Positions 1-6,414 are shown, counted from the stretch's first letter. The stretch is 7,530 nucleotides of DNA from Thermoproteota archaeon (GCA_011605835.1 JAAOZJ010000002.1:1-7530), one strand, 5' to 3'. The notes: generated from the letters alone by a model not told the origin. Made by a program: numbers and translations.

Positions 1-29
1 AAGTCCCTACAGGGAGTCGCACTAAGGGT

Positions 30-140
30 GCGGGGGTTCCCGAGCGGACAAAGGGGCGGGACTTAAGATCTTACTCGCTCGAGGTCAGATGAGAGATCCC
101 GTGGCGTAGGCCTTCGTGGGTTCGAATCCCACCCCCCGCA
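30..140 (+). tRNA. tRNA-Leu(UAA), intron-containing
   Basis: Decodes UUA/UUG leucine codons. The acceptor stem GCGGGGG (30-36) pairs perfectly with CCCCCGC (133-139), the discriminator base is A140, and no CCA is encoded. The T arm is GTGGG-TTCGAAT-CCCAC (116-132). The anticodon stem CGGGA (57-61) pairs with TCCCG (97-101), with anticodon TAA at 64-66. The long variable arm between 102 and 115 is the class II signature expected of tRNA-Leu. Removing the intron at 68-95 leaves 83 nt, a normal size for this tRNA. Only 29 bases of upstream sequence are visible and no clear TATA box is seen in them. The call is very secure because every stem closes and the intron motif is canonical. Confidence 0.96.
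68..95 (+). other. Archaeal tRNA intron at position 37/38 (28 nt) with canonical BHB motif
   Basis: The intron lies one base 3' of the anticodon, the commonest archaeal site. A bulge-helix-bulge can be drawn directly. A 4-bp central helix joins CTTA (62-65) to TGAG (90-93). It is flanked by two 3-nt bulges, AGA (66-68) and AGA (94-96). The inner helix is TCT (69-71) with AGA (87-89) and the outer helix is the anticodon stem. tRNA-splicing endonuclease cuts after the second base of each bulge, which gives AG^A at both ends (67/68 and 95/96) and so fixes the intron as 68-95. Confidence 0.93.
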
Positions 141-617
141 CTACCCCCTTACTTGATCGCTAAGCATACATGGACTTCTTTTAAGCCCATAATCTCTAAA
201 ACGTATTTCGGAGAATTTTAAAGGGCCCTTCGCGCCGAAGAAAAAAGGCGTTGTCATAAATAGTCATTTGTTGTTAATCGCCAAGAGTCTTTGGGGAGAT
301 TAAAAATAAAGAGAGATAGTAAAGCACTTTACAAACAACTTAAAGATCCCTTGGTCCTTCAAGATATGGAGATGAAAGTTCAAGGCGGCTATGAGAATGT
401 CGCGGGCTTTTAAGGAGTTTCATTCTAAAAAGTGCTTCGCTACGACGCTTAATTTTACGTTACTTAGCTACTCGGGTCTAAGAAGAGGCCTCGTATGCTA
501 AGATTACTTGACGCTGAAGATTTCTAAAAAGTTTTAATGTCTAGTAGTTAAGACTAAAAGGACTCGACTAAAAAATCCTGCCAAGGTTGCACATCATCCA
601 GCCGTCGAGAACTTCTT
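141..617. other. Intergenic stretch with no recognised gene
   Basis: About 480 bases lie between the tRNA and the decayed remnant. The sequence is AT-rich, with runs such as AAAAAAGG (241-248) and TTAAAAATAAA (300-310). I see only very short open frames without family resemblance, no tRNA-like folds and no C/D-box pair with correct spacing. The T-rich run CTTCTTTTA (176-182) could end tRNA transcription. A 15-base word at 174-188 recurs at 611-625. It may hold an unrecognised small RNA or older pseudogene debris, but nothing in it can be supported as a gene. Confidence 0.5.
174..188. repeat. 15-nt direct repeat, copy 1
   Basis: ACTTCTTTTAAGCCC occurs here and again at 611-625, and the flanks differ after one or two bases. 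The core CTTTTAAG resembles an archaeal TATA element and could act on either strand. On the minus strand it reads GGGCTTAAAAG. The role is unknown. Confidence 0.5.
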
Positions 618-625
618 TTAAGCCC
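611..625. repeat. 15-nt direct repeat, copy 2
   Basis: Second exact copy of ACTTCTTTTAAGCCC. It spans the terminal stop codon of the decayed coding remnant, which reads leftward. Being AT-rich, 15 bases could be a chance match or a short leftover of a duplication. Confidence 0.5.
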
Positions 626-1010
626 CTCGAAAGTGATGCCAACGAAGTTGCTCGTACTCTGCAAAGCTACTCATCAAGACGTCCTCGAGCCTTTCGTAGC
701 TCTCGCATAGCTCCGCCTTTCCTGCTCCTGCGCTATCACCCAAGCATCTTTTGACGCTCCTTAAGCTTCGCTGTTTTCTCGTACGCCTCTTAAGGCTGGT
801 TAGCATGTCTTCCCTCAACTTTTGCTATTTCCTAAGCATGTCTCTCGAACATTCTATTGCGTCTCTTGAGCCCTATGACCTTGTCCTCCCTCCGAGCCTG
901 ACTACTCCTCCCGTACTAGCTGATTCATGACGGAAAATCCTCGCCTTGTCTTCTCAACTCTTCTAACATAGTGTCACATAATTCCCCCAACGACGTGCCC
1001 AAAACGCCAT
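618..1010 (-). pseudogene. Decayed coiled-coil protein gene (family not recognised)
   Basis: No single long frame is open here, but coding-like segments follow one another on the minus strand by alternating frames. From upstream (about 1010) downward, one frame gives ...LGELCDTMLEELRRQGE, then after two stops EDKVIGLKRRNRMFERHA. A second frame gives RDMLRK, a stop, then LREDMLTSLKR. The first frame returns with EAYEKTAKLKERQKMLG. The second closes with AELCESYERLEDVLMSSF and continues to a TAA at 618-620. The pieces are rich in E, K, R, L with heptad-like spacing, as in a coiled-coil or helical-hairpin protein, and would join into one protein of about 120-130 residues. At least three frameshifts and several stops are needed, so it is dead. 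A candidate start is the ATG at 1008-1010, and a TATA-like GTTTAAAC lies at 1056-1063. The family is not recognised; a chance assembly of frames is the main alternative. Confidence 0.45.
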
Positions 1011-1068
1011 GACTAGTCGGACCTCAGCTTTGTGTGCAGCACGACAGCGAGTTGAGTTTAAACGAAGA

Positions 1069-2028
1069 TTAGGCCCATGCTGGTCTAATCTCCGCTCGCA
1101 TAAACGTTATTATGTTTAGTGTTAGGATTACGGTGAAGGCCGCTATTAATGCCGAGAACGAGGGCCAGGCTAGGGCAATGCTCAAGTCCAGACTAAGAGG
1201 TTGCGGGGTCGGGAGGTTCTCCGCGTAGTAATAGAAAATGCTTAAGGATCTTATCTCCGGGTTCAGTAAAGCGCTTGCGGCCTCTGCATATAGCGTAAGC
1301 GGGCTTATCCTCGAAAGGGCCTCTCTAATCTCAAGGTATTGCACGTACGCGGCAGGCGGTGGGCTCGGGAAGTAATATCTCAGACCAGCAACTTCTATCG
1401 CTATGATGTCTATAATCCAATAGACGAAGATGGTAAAGAAGACCCACAGCGAGATGCAAGCCAACGCTGAAGTCGTCGTCCTTCTGAAGATTATTGAGAA
1501 TAGGAGCCCTATTCCGAACCAAAACCCGATGTATAGAAAGGATGCAAAGACGAAGTATATAATTCGAAAGGCCCCCTCTATGCCCGGCCCGAAGCCAGCA
1601 ATCAACATCGTGAAGCCCACGACCAAACTAGTGGCACAAGATATCAGCAACAATATTACCAACAAACCAGCCGCGATTTTTCCGACGATGACGTTGTCCC
1701 TGCGTATCGGGTTTGAAAGCATCTTCAGCATCGAGCCACTAGCGATCTCCCTGTTTATGGAGTCAAAGCTGAGGGCTATGCCGATTATGGGGCCGAAGAG
1801 TCCCACGAAGTACACAAAGGACGGTAGTGGGGACCCGGTTGCACCCGATAATAGCCTTAAGAACACTATCTCTTGCTCGGTCTCCTTGACCCCCGTCTGG
1901 GCAACAGACTGGACGCCGAAGTACGCCGTCGCCAGCCCGGATAAAAGTATAAGCGCGAATAGCAAGGGGAATCTTTTACTGCCTAAGTGCTCAACGACCT
2001 CCTTCCTCACTATAGACCTAACTCCCAC
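1069..2028 (-). CDS. ABC-2 type transporter permease subunit
   Basis: Membrane half of an ABC exporter, and partner of the ATPase gene immediately upstream. It resembles the NosY-like/ABC-2 permeases. Numbering from the upstream ATG at 2053-2055, hydrophobic spans lie at about residues 30-50, 82-97, 128-155, 164-188, 197-221 and 292-318, giving six helices with a large loop between the fifth and sixth. The cytoplasmic loop after the second span has the family pattern FDSINREIASGSM (97-109), followed by LSNPIRRDNVIVGK (113-126), the segment that contacts the ATPase. I place the start at the GTG (2026-2028), which has a strong GGGGGAGG six bases upstream and gives 319 residues beginning VGVRSIVRKEV. 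The ATG at 2055 gives 328 residues, has a weaker GAGG and would overlap the ATPase gene by 38 rather than 11 bases. The substrate cannot be read from the sequence. Confidence 0.92.
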   Translation of the reverse strand: MGVRSIVRKEVVEHLGSKRFPLLFALILLSGLATAYFGVQSVAQTGVKETEQEIVFLRLLSGATGSPLPSFVYFVGLFGPIIGIALSFDSINREIASGSMLKMLSNPIRRDNVIVGKIAAGLLVILLLISCATSLVVGFTMLIAGFGPGIEGAFRIIYFVFASFLYIGFWFGIGLLFSIIFRRTTTSALACISLWVFFTIFVYWIIDIIAIEVAGLRYYFPSPPPAAYVQYLEIREALSRISPLTLYAEAASALLNPEIRSLSIFYYYAENLPTPQPLSLDLSIALAWPSFSALIAAFTVILTLNIITFMRAEIRPAWA

Positions 2029-2953
2029 CTGCGTCCTCCCCCACGTACCTTGCATAGACCCTCTCTAAGCTTGGTATGAACTTCATTCCAAGCACCTTCT
2101 TCAGGTCCCCTGACATAGCCTCTAACACCTCCTTTCTAATGTCCTCGTCCGCTACTATCACGATCTTGTTCCCGCGCCGCTCAACGCTCTTGACGTCGTG
2201 GAGCTCGCGTATCCTAGATACGAGGTCTTCATTAACCTCCACCAGCTCTAGCTCAATCACGTTCTCCCCCTTCGTCAAGGAGCCAACGCTACCCACTCGC
2301 ACGATTTCCCCTCTATTCATAATCGCGATCCTGTCGCTGTACTTCTCGACGTGGTGCAGGAGGTGGGACGACATGAGGACTGTTATCCCCTCATCTCTCG
2401 TCAAGGTTTTAAGTAGCGACAGTATCTCCTCCGAGCCAGCGGGGTCGACGCCTGCAGTCGGCTCGTCTAAGATCAAGACCTTGGGGTCCTTTACCAAGGC
2501 GTCTGCTATTGCCAATCGCTGCTTCATGCCCCTGGAGAACTTGCCCACCTTCTCATCGGCCCACTTCAGAAGCCCGACCTTCTCGAGGAGCTCCTCTATT
2601 TTCCTTTCTCTAACGCCCCTCGCTATGTTATTTAAATTCGCTGTAAATGCCAAGTTCTCTCTAGCCGTCAGGTCGTCGTATAGGCCGGGAGCCTCAGGAA
2701 CGAACCCCACTCTCTTCCTAACTTCGATTGGGTGGGTTATCACGTTATAGCCACAAACCCAAGCAGATCCAGACGTGGGGCGAGTTAGACCAAGGAGCAT
2801 GAGGAAAGTCGTTGTCTTGCCAGCGCCATTTGGGCCCAGTAGGCAGAAGAACTCCCCTTCATACACCTTGAGGTTTAAGTTCTTGACTGCGACGAAGTCT
2901 CCATATTTCTTGGTGAGGTTAACGGCCTTTATCGCCACGTCTCTCTCGCTCAT
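2018..2953 (-). CDS. ABC-2 type transporter ATP-binding protein
   Basis: Cytoplasmic nucleotide-binding subunit of 311 residues that hydrolyses ATP to drive the adjacent permease. It belongs to the DrrA/NatA-like (CcmA, COG1131) group. All motifs are visible in order: Walker A GPNGAGKTT (40-48), Q-loop region VPEAPGLYDD (85-94), signature FSRGMKQR (139-146), Walker B VLILDEP (159-165) with D-loop AGVD (167-170), and the H-loop histidine in MSSHLL (H197). The Q-loop Gln is replaced by Glu87, a known variant in exporter-type family members. Residues after about 230 form the usual accessory C-terminal domain with a VIELELVEV strand. The ATG start overlaps the stop of the NEW3-protein gene in the tetranucleotide ATGA (2950-2953), and the end overlaps the permease start, so the three genes form one transcription and translation unit. 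The protein is intact and probably functional. Confidence 0.96.
   Translation of the reverse strand: MSERDVAIKAVNLTKKYGDFVAVKNLNLKVYEGEFFCLLGPNGAGKTTTFLMLLGLTRPTSGSAWVCGYNVITHPIEVRKRVGFVPEAPGLYDDLTARENLAFTANLNNIARGVRERKIEELLEKVGLLKWADEKVGKFSRGMKQRLAIADALVKDPKVLILDEPTAGVDPAGSEEILSLLKTLTRDEGITVLMSSHLLHHVEKYSDRIAIMNRGEIVRVGSVGSLTKGENVIELELVEVNEDLVSRIRELHDVKSVERRGNKIVIVADEDIRKEVLEAMSGDLKKVLGMKFIPSLERVYARYVGEDAGGS
2034..2041 (-). promoter_or_regulatory. Strong Shine-Dalgarno for the permease GTG start
   Basis: On the minus strand GGGGGAGG ends six bases before the GTG at 2026-2028, ideal spacing for the archaeal anti-SD CCUCC. It lies inside the last codons of the ATPase gene, so permease translation is likely coupled to it, and it favours the GTG over the ATG 27 bases upstream. 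Confidence 0.6.
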
Positions 2954-4131
2954 AGCCTACCATATCTCCTGGACACGAAGATTAGCACGAAGATTGCGCC
3001 AACTACCACCACCACGCCCACTATCCCCCAATACGTGGCCTTAGTCACCGTGATCCTCAACGTGATCTCGTGAGAAGCCTCCATGCTCCAAGCGCGTACG
3101 TTAATGGAGTAGTCGCCCGCTATCGCTCCAGGTGGAGGCTCTAGGTAGAGGATAGCAGTAGCATTCTCCCCCACTGGTAACGCGGTTATTTTGGCTGGAG
3201 TGATGTCGGCCTTCCAGCCGCTCGGAGCGTAGGAGTAGAGGCTTATATCTCGTAGCGGCAGGGTCCCCCTGTTTTCAATTATGAGGGGTATCTCCACTGT
3301 CTTCCCAGCTTCGACGTTATAGCTCAGGAGGCCGCCCTCGGTTTTGAGAGTTACCTTCGCCGTCCCGGTGACCACGGCCCTGAACTCGAGCTTCTCGCGT
3401 ATGCCCTCGGAGGGCTCCGAGACTGTGACGCTCACCGGGTAAGTGCCTGGCTTGACGCTCTCAGGGCACCAAACCTGTAGAGTTACCCCCCAATACGTGG
3501 AGCGAGCCCTAACAGCGACGTCAGAGATAACCTTGGTCTCATAAGACGAGGGCAGGAACCCTAGACTGTACCAACCCTCTGGCACCTCGGCCGATAGCCC
3601 CAGTGTTAGGTCTCTATAGTAGTTATTCTTGATGTTGAAGGAGAAGGAGAACACAGATCCAGGCGAGCCCGTGACCTCCGCAGAAGTCGTTGTAAGCTCT
3701 ATGCCTAAGCTAGGCTTGATTATCTCGACGTCTATCTTTAGAGCGTTCGATTTCACTTGACCGCTAAGCGCTGTGACGACTATGCTGTAGCTTCCAGCGG
3801 TTACGTTCGAACTTGGCTCGATGACCAGAGTCAGGTTCATTGACTCGCGACTCCTTAAGGAAATCTTTGAGATGCCATAGTCCCCATAGAAGACGTCGCA
3901 ACTCCAACCCTTTGGGTAGGAAACGTTGAATGAAACCTCTCTACTCTCTCCCAGCAGGTTGGTGATGGTTAGGGGAATCGAGAGCCTCTTCGGCTCAGAC
4001 TTGATGCCCAAGATGGGGCTGTAAATTACTAACCCCTCGTCTTCGCGGGCTACAGACGCGTTACCGATTACAAGAGTTAGGGCCAGCAACACTGTGAAGA
4101 TTTGAACGAATGCTCTAACGGTCCTCTTCAT
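2950..4131 (-). CDS. Secreted membrane-anchored protein with three NEW3-like domains
   Basis: A 393-residue cell-surface protein. The N-terminus has a signal peptide (basic MKRTVRAF, hydrophobic 9-22, likely cleavage near ASVA at 25-28). The C-terminus has one membrane span (about 368-386) followed by a basic tail SRRYGRL, so most of the chain faces outside. The ectodomain is three tandem modules of about 105-115 residues (roughly 35-138, 141-255, 258-364). Each carries a P-x-GW turn (PKGW 73-76, PEGW 184-187, PSGW 303-306) and later a G-x-Y-x-(I/V)-x-V strand (AGSYSIVV, PGTYPVSV, AGDYSINV), the hallmark of NEW3 (NPCBM-associated) Ig-like beta domains. It is the first gene of the ABC operon and overlaps the ATPase gene by 4 bases. 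Inference: it assists the exporter outside the membrane, for example in substrate capture or envelope attachment. No enzymatic motif is seen. Confidence 0.9.
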   Translation of the reverse strand: MKRTVRAFVQIFTVLLALTLVIGNASVAREDEGLVIYSPILGIKSEPKRLSIPLTITNLLGESREVSFNVSYPKGWSCDVFYGDYGISKISLRSRESMNLTLVIEPSSNVTAGSYSIVVTALSGQVKSNALKIDVEIIKPSLGIELTTTSAEVTGSPGSVFSFSFNIKNNYYRDLTLGLSAEVPEGWYSLGFLPSSYETKVISDVAVRARSTYWGVTLQVWCPESVKPGTYPVSVTVSEPSEGIREKLEFRAVVTGTAKVTLKTEGGLLSYNVEAGKTVEIPLIIENRGTLPLRDISLYSYAPSGWKADITPAKITALPVGENATAILYLEPPPGAIAGDYSINVRAWSMEASHEITLRITVTKATYWGIVGVVVVVGAIFVLIFVSRRYGRL

Positions 4132-4162
4132 AGCAAAACCATCATATTATGTAATTTCTCTC

Positions 4163-4178
4163 AAATAAAGCTTTCCTC
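4163..4178 (-). promoter_or_regulatory. BRE/TATA promoter of the NEW3-ABC operon
   Basis: On the minus strand GGAAAG (BRE-like) runs directly into CTTTATTT (TATA-like, 4163-4170), about 32-39 bases before the ATG at 4131. Initiation about 25 bases downstream of the TATA box would leave a leader of only some 8-12 bases. This agrees with the lack of a good Shine-Dalgarno ahead of this first gene, whereas the downstream permease has a strong one. Confidence 0.6.
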
Positions 4179-4548
4179 ATAAAAAGGCGCGAGAAGCCAT
4201 CGGCATTTTTTCGTCTCTTGATTGCTATTGCCTTATGGTTAACTATTAAGCAACTTTAACCTCCTCTACGGATACTGAGGCTTCGCATGTCTATTTGGAG
4301 AATGACAAAAGCAATCTCATGGGCAACTTCTAGAGCTCCTTTCTGACATCCCGTCATCTCCACTAACTAAGACCTTGCGAGGACGCCTCTCATCGGCAAT
4401 ATCCTTTGGCGCGGTTCTCTCAGCCACCTTTGGGCCATGGCTCACTTGGTGGGCGCTCAGTCCTCGATCGCCTACTCGGCTTAGAGTTAACCTCAGTAGG
4501 CGAGCCTATGGACAGGCATCACACGATGCCATCGGGTTTGCGGTCAAA
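4179..4548. other. Intergenic gap between the broken sucD and the ABC operon
   Basis: About 370 bases with no gene I can support. Short open frames exist on both strands. The most coding-like is a 35-codon minus-strand frame at 4256-4363 that starts GTG and includes GALEVAHEIAFVILQIDM, next to another open minus-strand frame (about 4340-4510) in a different phase. Two plus-strand frames (4375-4572 and 4406-4648) run antisense into sucD and resemble no family. The stretch may be further pseudogene debris. Confidence 0.4.
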
Positions 4549-5427
4549 TCACTTTCCAAGAACTTTCCCTAGTAAATCGGGTACCTGCGATGGTGCGTCG
4601 GCCACAGGAATACCAGCGCTTTCGAGACCTGCCCTCTTGGACATGTAGTCGCCCACGCTCATCGATATTATCGCCCCTGCATGGCCCATGCGCTTACCGG
4701 GAGGAGCTGTTTTACCAGCCACGTAGGCCACTACGGGCTTCCTAGGCCCGAGGTTTGTATAATAGCGTGCGAACCTCTCTTCAGCATCGCCGCCGATTTC
4801 GCCTATTAAGACCACCGCTTTGGTCTCCGGGTCCTTGAAGAATCTCTCGTAAACGTCTATGAAGTCAAGGCCCGTAACGGGATCCCCACCCAGCCCGACT
4901 ACGGTCGAGATCCCATAGCCTCGCTTGCCGAGCTCTCTAGCGATCTCGTACGTTAATGTGCCACTTCTCGAGACCTGCCCCACGTAACCGCGTGCAAATA
5001 CGTGTGCGGGCATGATGCCTAGTTTGCATTCACCAACGGTCATGACGCCGGGAGTGTTTGGACCCACCACGTCGACGCCCCTGCTTCTAGCATAGTTCAC
5101 GAACTTGACTTAGTCGTGCAATGGTATGCCCTCGGTTATCACGACGACAACTCTCAGCCCGTGATCCACAGCCTCGTAGACGGCATCGCTAGCGAGCCTA
5201 GCTGGCACGAAAATTATTGAAGCATCGATGGGGCCCTGCTCTCTCAGGGCCTCGTAGACTGTATCGTATACTGGGACGCCGTGGACGTAGCTACCACCTT
5301 TGCCGGGCGAAGTTCCGGCAACCACCTTCGTACCGTACTCCAGCATTAGTTTGGTGTGGAAGCTACCCTCTCTCCCGGTGATGCCCTGAACTAGCACCTT
5401 TGTGGAAGAGTCCACGAGTATGCCCAT
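4549..5427 (-). pseudogene. sucD: Succinyl-CoA synthetase alpha subunit, interrupted by in-frame TAA
   Basis: The alpha subunit binds CoA and carries the phosphohistidine in succinate + CoA + NTP = succinyl-CoA + NDP + Pi. The first part (to 5113) is the CoA-binding Rossmann domain with QGITGREGSFH and AGTSPGKGG. The second part has GPNTPGV, SRSGTLTYE, GGDPVTG and the active-site MGHAGAII, where the His codon is at 4681-4683. Both parts are in one frame and together match the full family length (about 292 codons), but TAA at 5110-5112 falls where relatives continue HD-M-VKFVNYA. A GTG at 5098-5100 could restart translation just after it. The start ATG (5425-5427) is preferred because GGGGTGAT lies four bases upstream. 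A GTG at 5434-5436 overlaps the sucC stop as GTGA. One point mutation or a base-call error could explain the stop, but the ruined sucC next door supports true decay. Confidence 0.88.
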
Positions 5428-5432
5428 GGATA

Positions 5433-6363
5433 TCACCCCTTCGCCAGCTCGACGGCCGCCTTCACAGCATCGTCCATCTCATTGTAAACTTCAATGCCGC
5501 GTTCTCTTAGAATCCTCCGGCCTTCCTCTTCATTCGTGCCCAACATCCTTACGATCATCGGTTTTCGAGCGCCCACCTCTCTTATAGCCTCGATGATGCT
5601 CATGGCCACCTCATCGCACCTCGTTATGCCGCCAAAAACGTTTATCAGTAGGACCCTCGATCTAGGGTGCATGAGCATCAGCCTAACGGCCTCCTTTATG
5701 CGCTCGCTACGCGCGCCGCCACCGATATCAAGGAAGTTCGCTGGTCTACCGCCATAATACAGTATGGAGTCCATAGTAGCCATCGTCAAGCCCGCACCAT
5801 TACAAATAACGCCTATGTCGCCGTCGAGCTCGACGTAGCTGAACTCTAACTCTCGGGCTCTCTTCTCGTACTCCGACAGCTCTCTACCACGTAGCTTCTG
5901 TAACTCCGGATGCCTGTAGAGGCTATTGTCGTCGATGATTATCTTGGCGTCGAGCGCTACGAGCCTGTTGTCGTTTGTAAGCGCTAGGGGGGTTGAACTC
6001 CACAAGCTCAGCGTCGTAGTCAGTCATGGTTCTGTACATGGCCCTCGTGATGTTAACGATGTCTTGAAGAAAGGTCCATGCTAGCTTGAGCGTCTGTAGA
6101 ACCTCCCTGGCCATGTAGTCGGTGTAGCCGACGCCGGGATCCACGTATATCTTGTGAATTTTCTCGGGATGCTTCTTAGCCAGCTCCTCTATCTCTATGC
6201 CGCCTATTTCCGAGACAAGGTATACAGGCCAACGAGTACTTGCGCCTTCAATATCTCTAGCAACTCGCGAGGCCTCTTGAGGGTTCGTTGCTATGCGTGC
6301 TCGGGGGGTTGGAATGCCATAGCGCGCGGCTATTTCCTTGCTCTCGAACTCGTAGAGCTTCAC
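5433..6363 (-). pseudogene. sucC: Succinyl-CoA synthetase beta subunit, deleted and frameshifted
   Basis: The beta subunit holds the ATP-grasp nucleotide site and the succinate site of succinyl-CoA synthetase. It starts at GTG (6361-6363), with AGGG about seven bases upstream, as KLYEFESKEIAARYGIP, typical of the family. After residue 40 (…ARDIEG, near 6244) it jumps straight to STRWPVYLVSEIGG. The intervening 65-70 residues, including the KAQV…GGRGKAGG ATP-binding segment, are missing in frame. At 5987-5992 a run of six G (C on the coding strand) shifts the frame: …AELVEFNP should continue LALTNDNRLVALDAK, which lies in the next frame. Beyond this the C-terminal ligase domain is well kept: GNGAGLTMATMD, DIGGGA, VFGGITRCD, and a TGA at 5433-5435 overlapping a possible sucD GTG. 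Repaired length would be about 309 residues against about 375-388 for the family. It cannot make a working ATP site even with the frameshift corrected. Confidence 0.92.
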
Positions 6364-6392
6364 CTGCGCACCCTGGGAACTTTCGATAAGCT

Positions 6393-6402
6393 GGAATTAT
6401 TA
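6393..6402 (-). promoter_or_regulatory. Candidate TATA element for sucC
   Basis: On the minus strand CTAATAATT lies 30-39 bases before the sucC GTG. This is the right distance for an archaeal promoter with a leader of about 10 bases, but the match to a TATA consensus is modest and no clear BRE is seen. Confidence 0.35.
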
Positions 6403-6414
6403 GCATTGTGCTAA
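6400..6414. promoter_or_regulatory. 15-nt palindrome, possible operator upstream of sucC
   Basis: TTAGCA-TTG-TGCTAA is a perfect 6-bp inverted repeat with a 3-base centre. It overlaps the upstream edge of the sucC TATA candidate, where an archaeal regulator would block or assist TFB/TBP. No regulator gene is in the window, and chance cannot be excluded for a site this short. Confidence 0.35.

Noticed and set aside
1..29. Small hairpin TCCC-TACA-GGGA upstream of the tRNA as a terminator or tRNA fragment
   Set aside because: Only 4 bp, no T-tract, and too close to the window edge to judge.
1430..2750. Long plus-strand open frames opposite the permease and ATPase genes (1430-2068, 2076-2750)
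   Set aside because: They are antisense to genes with clear ABC motifs and have low-complexity, Ser/Pro/Thr-rich translations without family resemblance.
4375..4648. Plus-strand open frames ahead of and into the sucD 3' end
   Set aside because: They overlap conserved sucD C-terminal codons antisense, have no recognisable domain, and the two frames compete with each other.
5110..5112. Pyrrolysine or other stop recoding in sucD
   Set aside because: The codon is TAA, not TAG, no recoding structure is apparent, and the partner sucC lacks its ATP site, so selection for readthrough is unlikely.
5980..6000. Programmed +1/-1 frameshifting in sucC
   Set aside because: The homopolymer could be slippery, but the protein also lacks the ATP-grasp core, so a functional recoding product is not expected.
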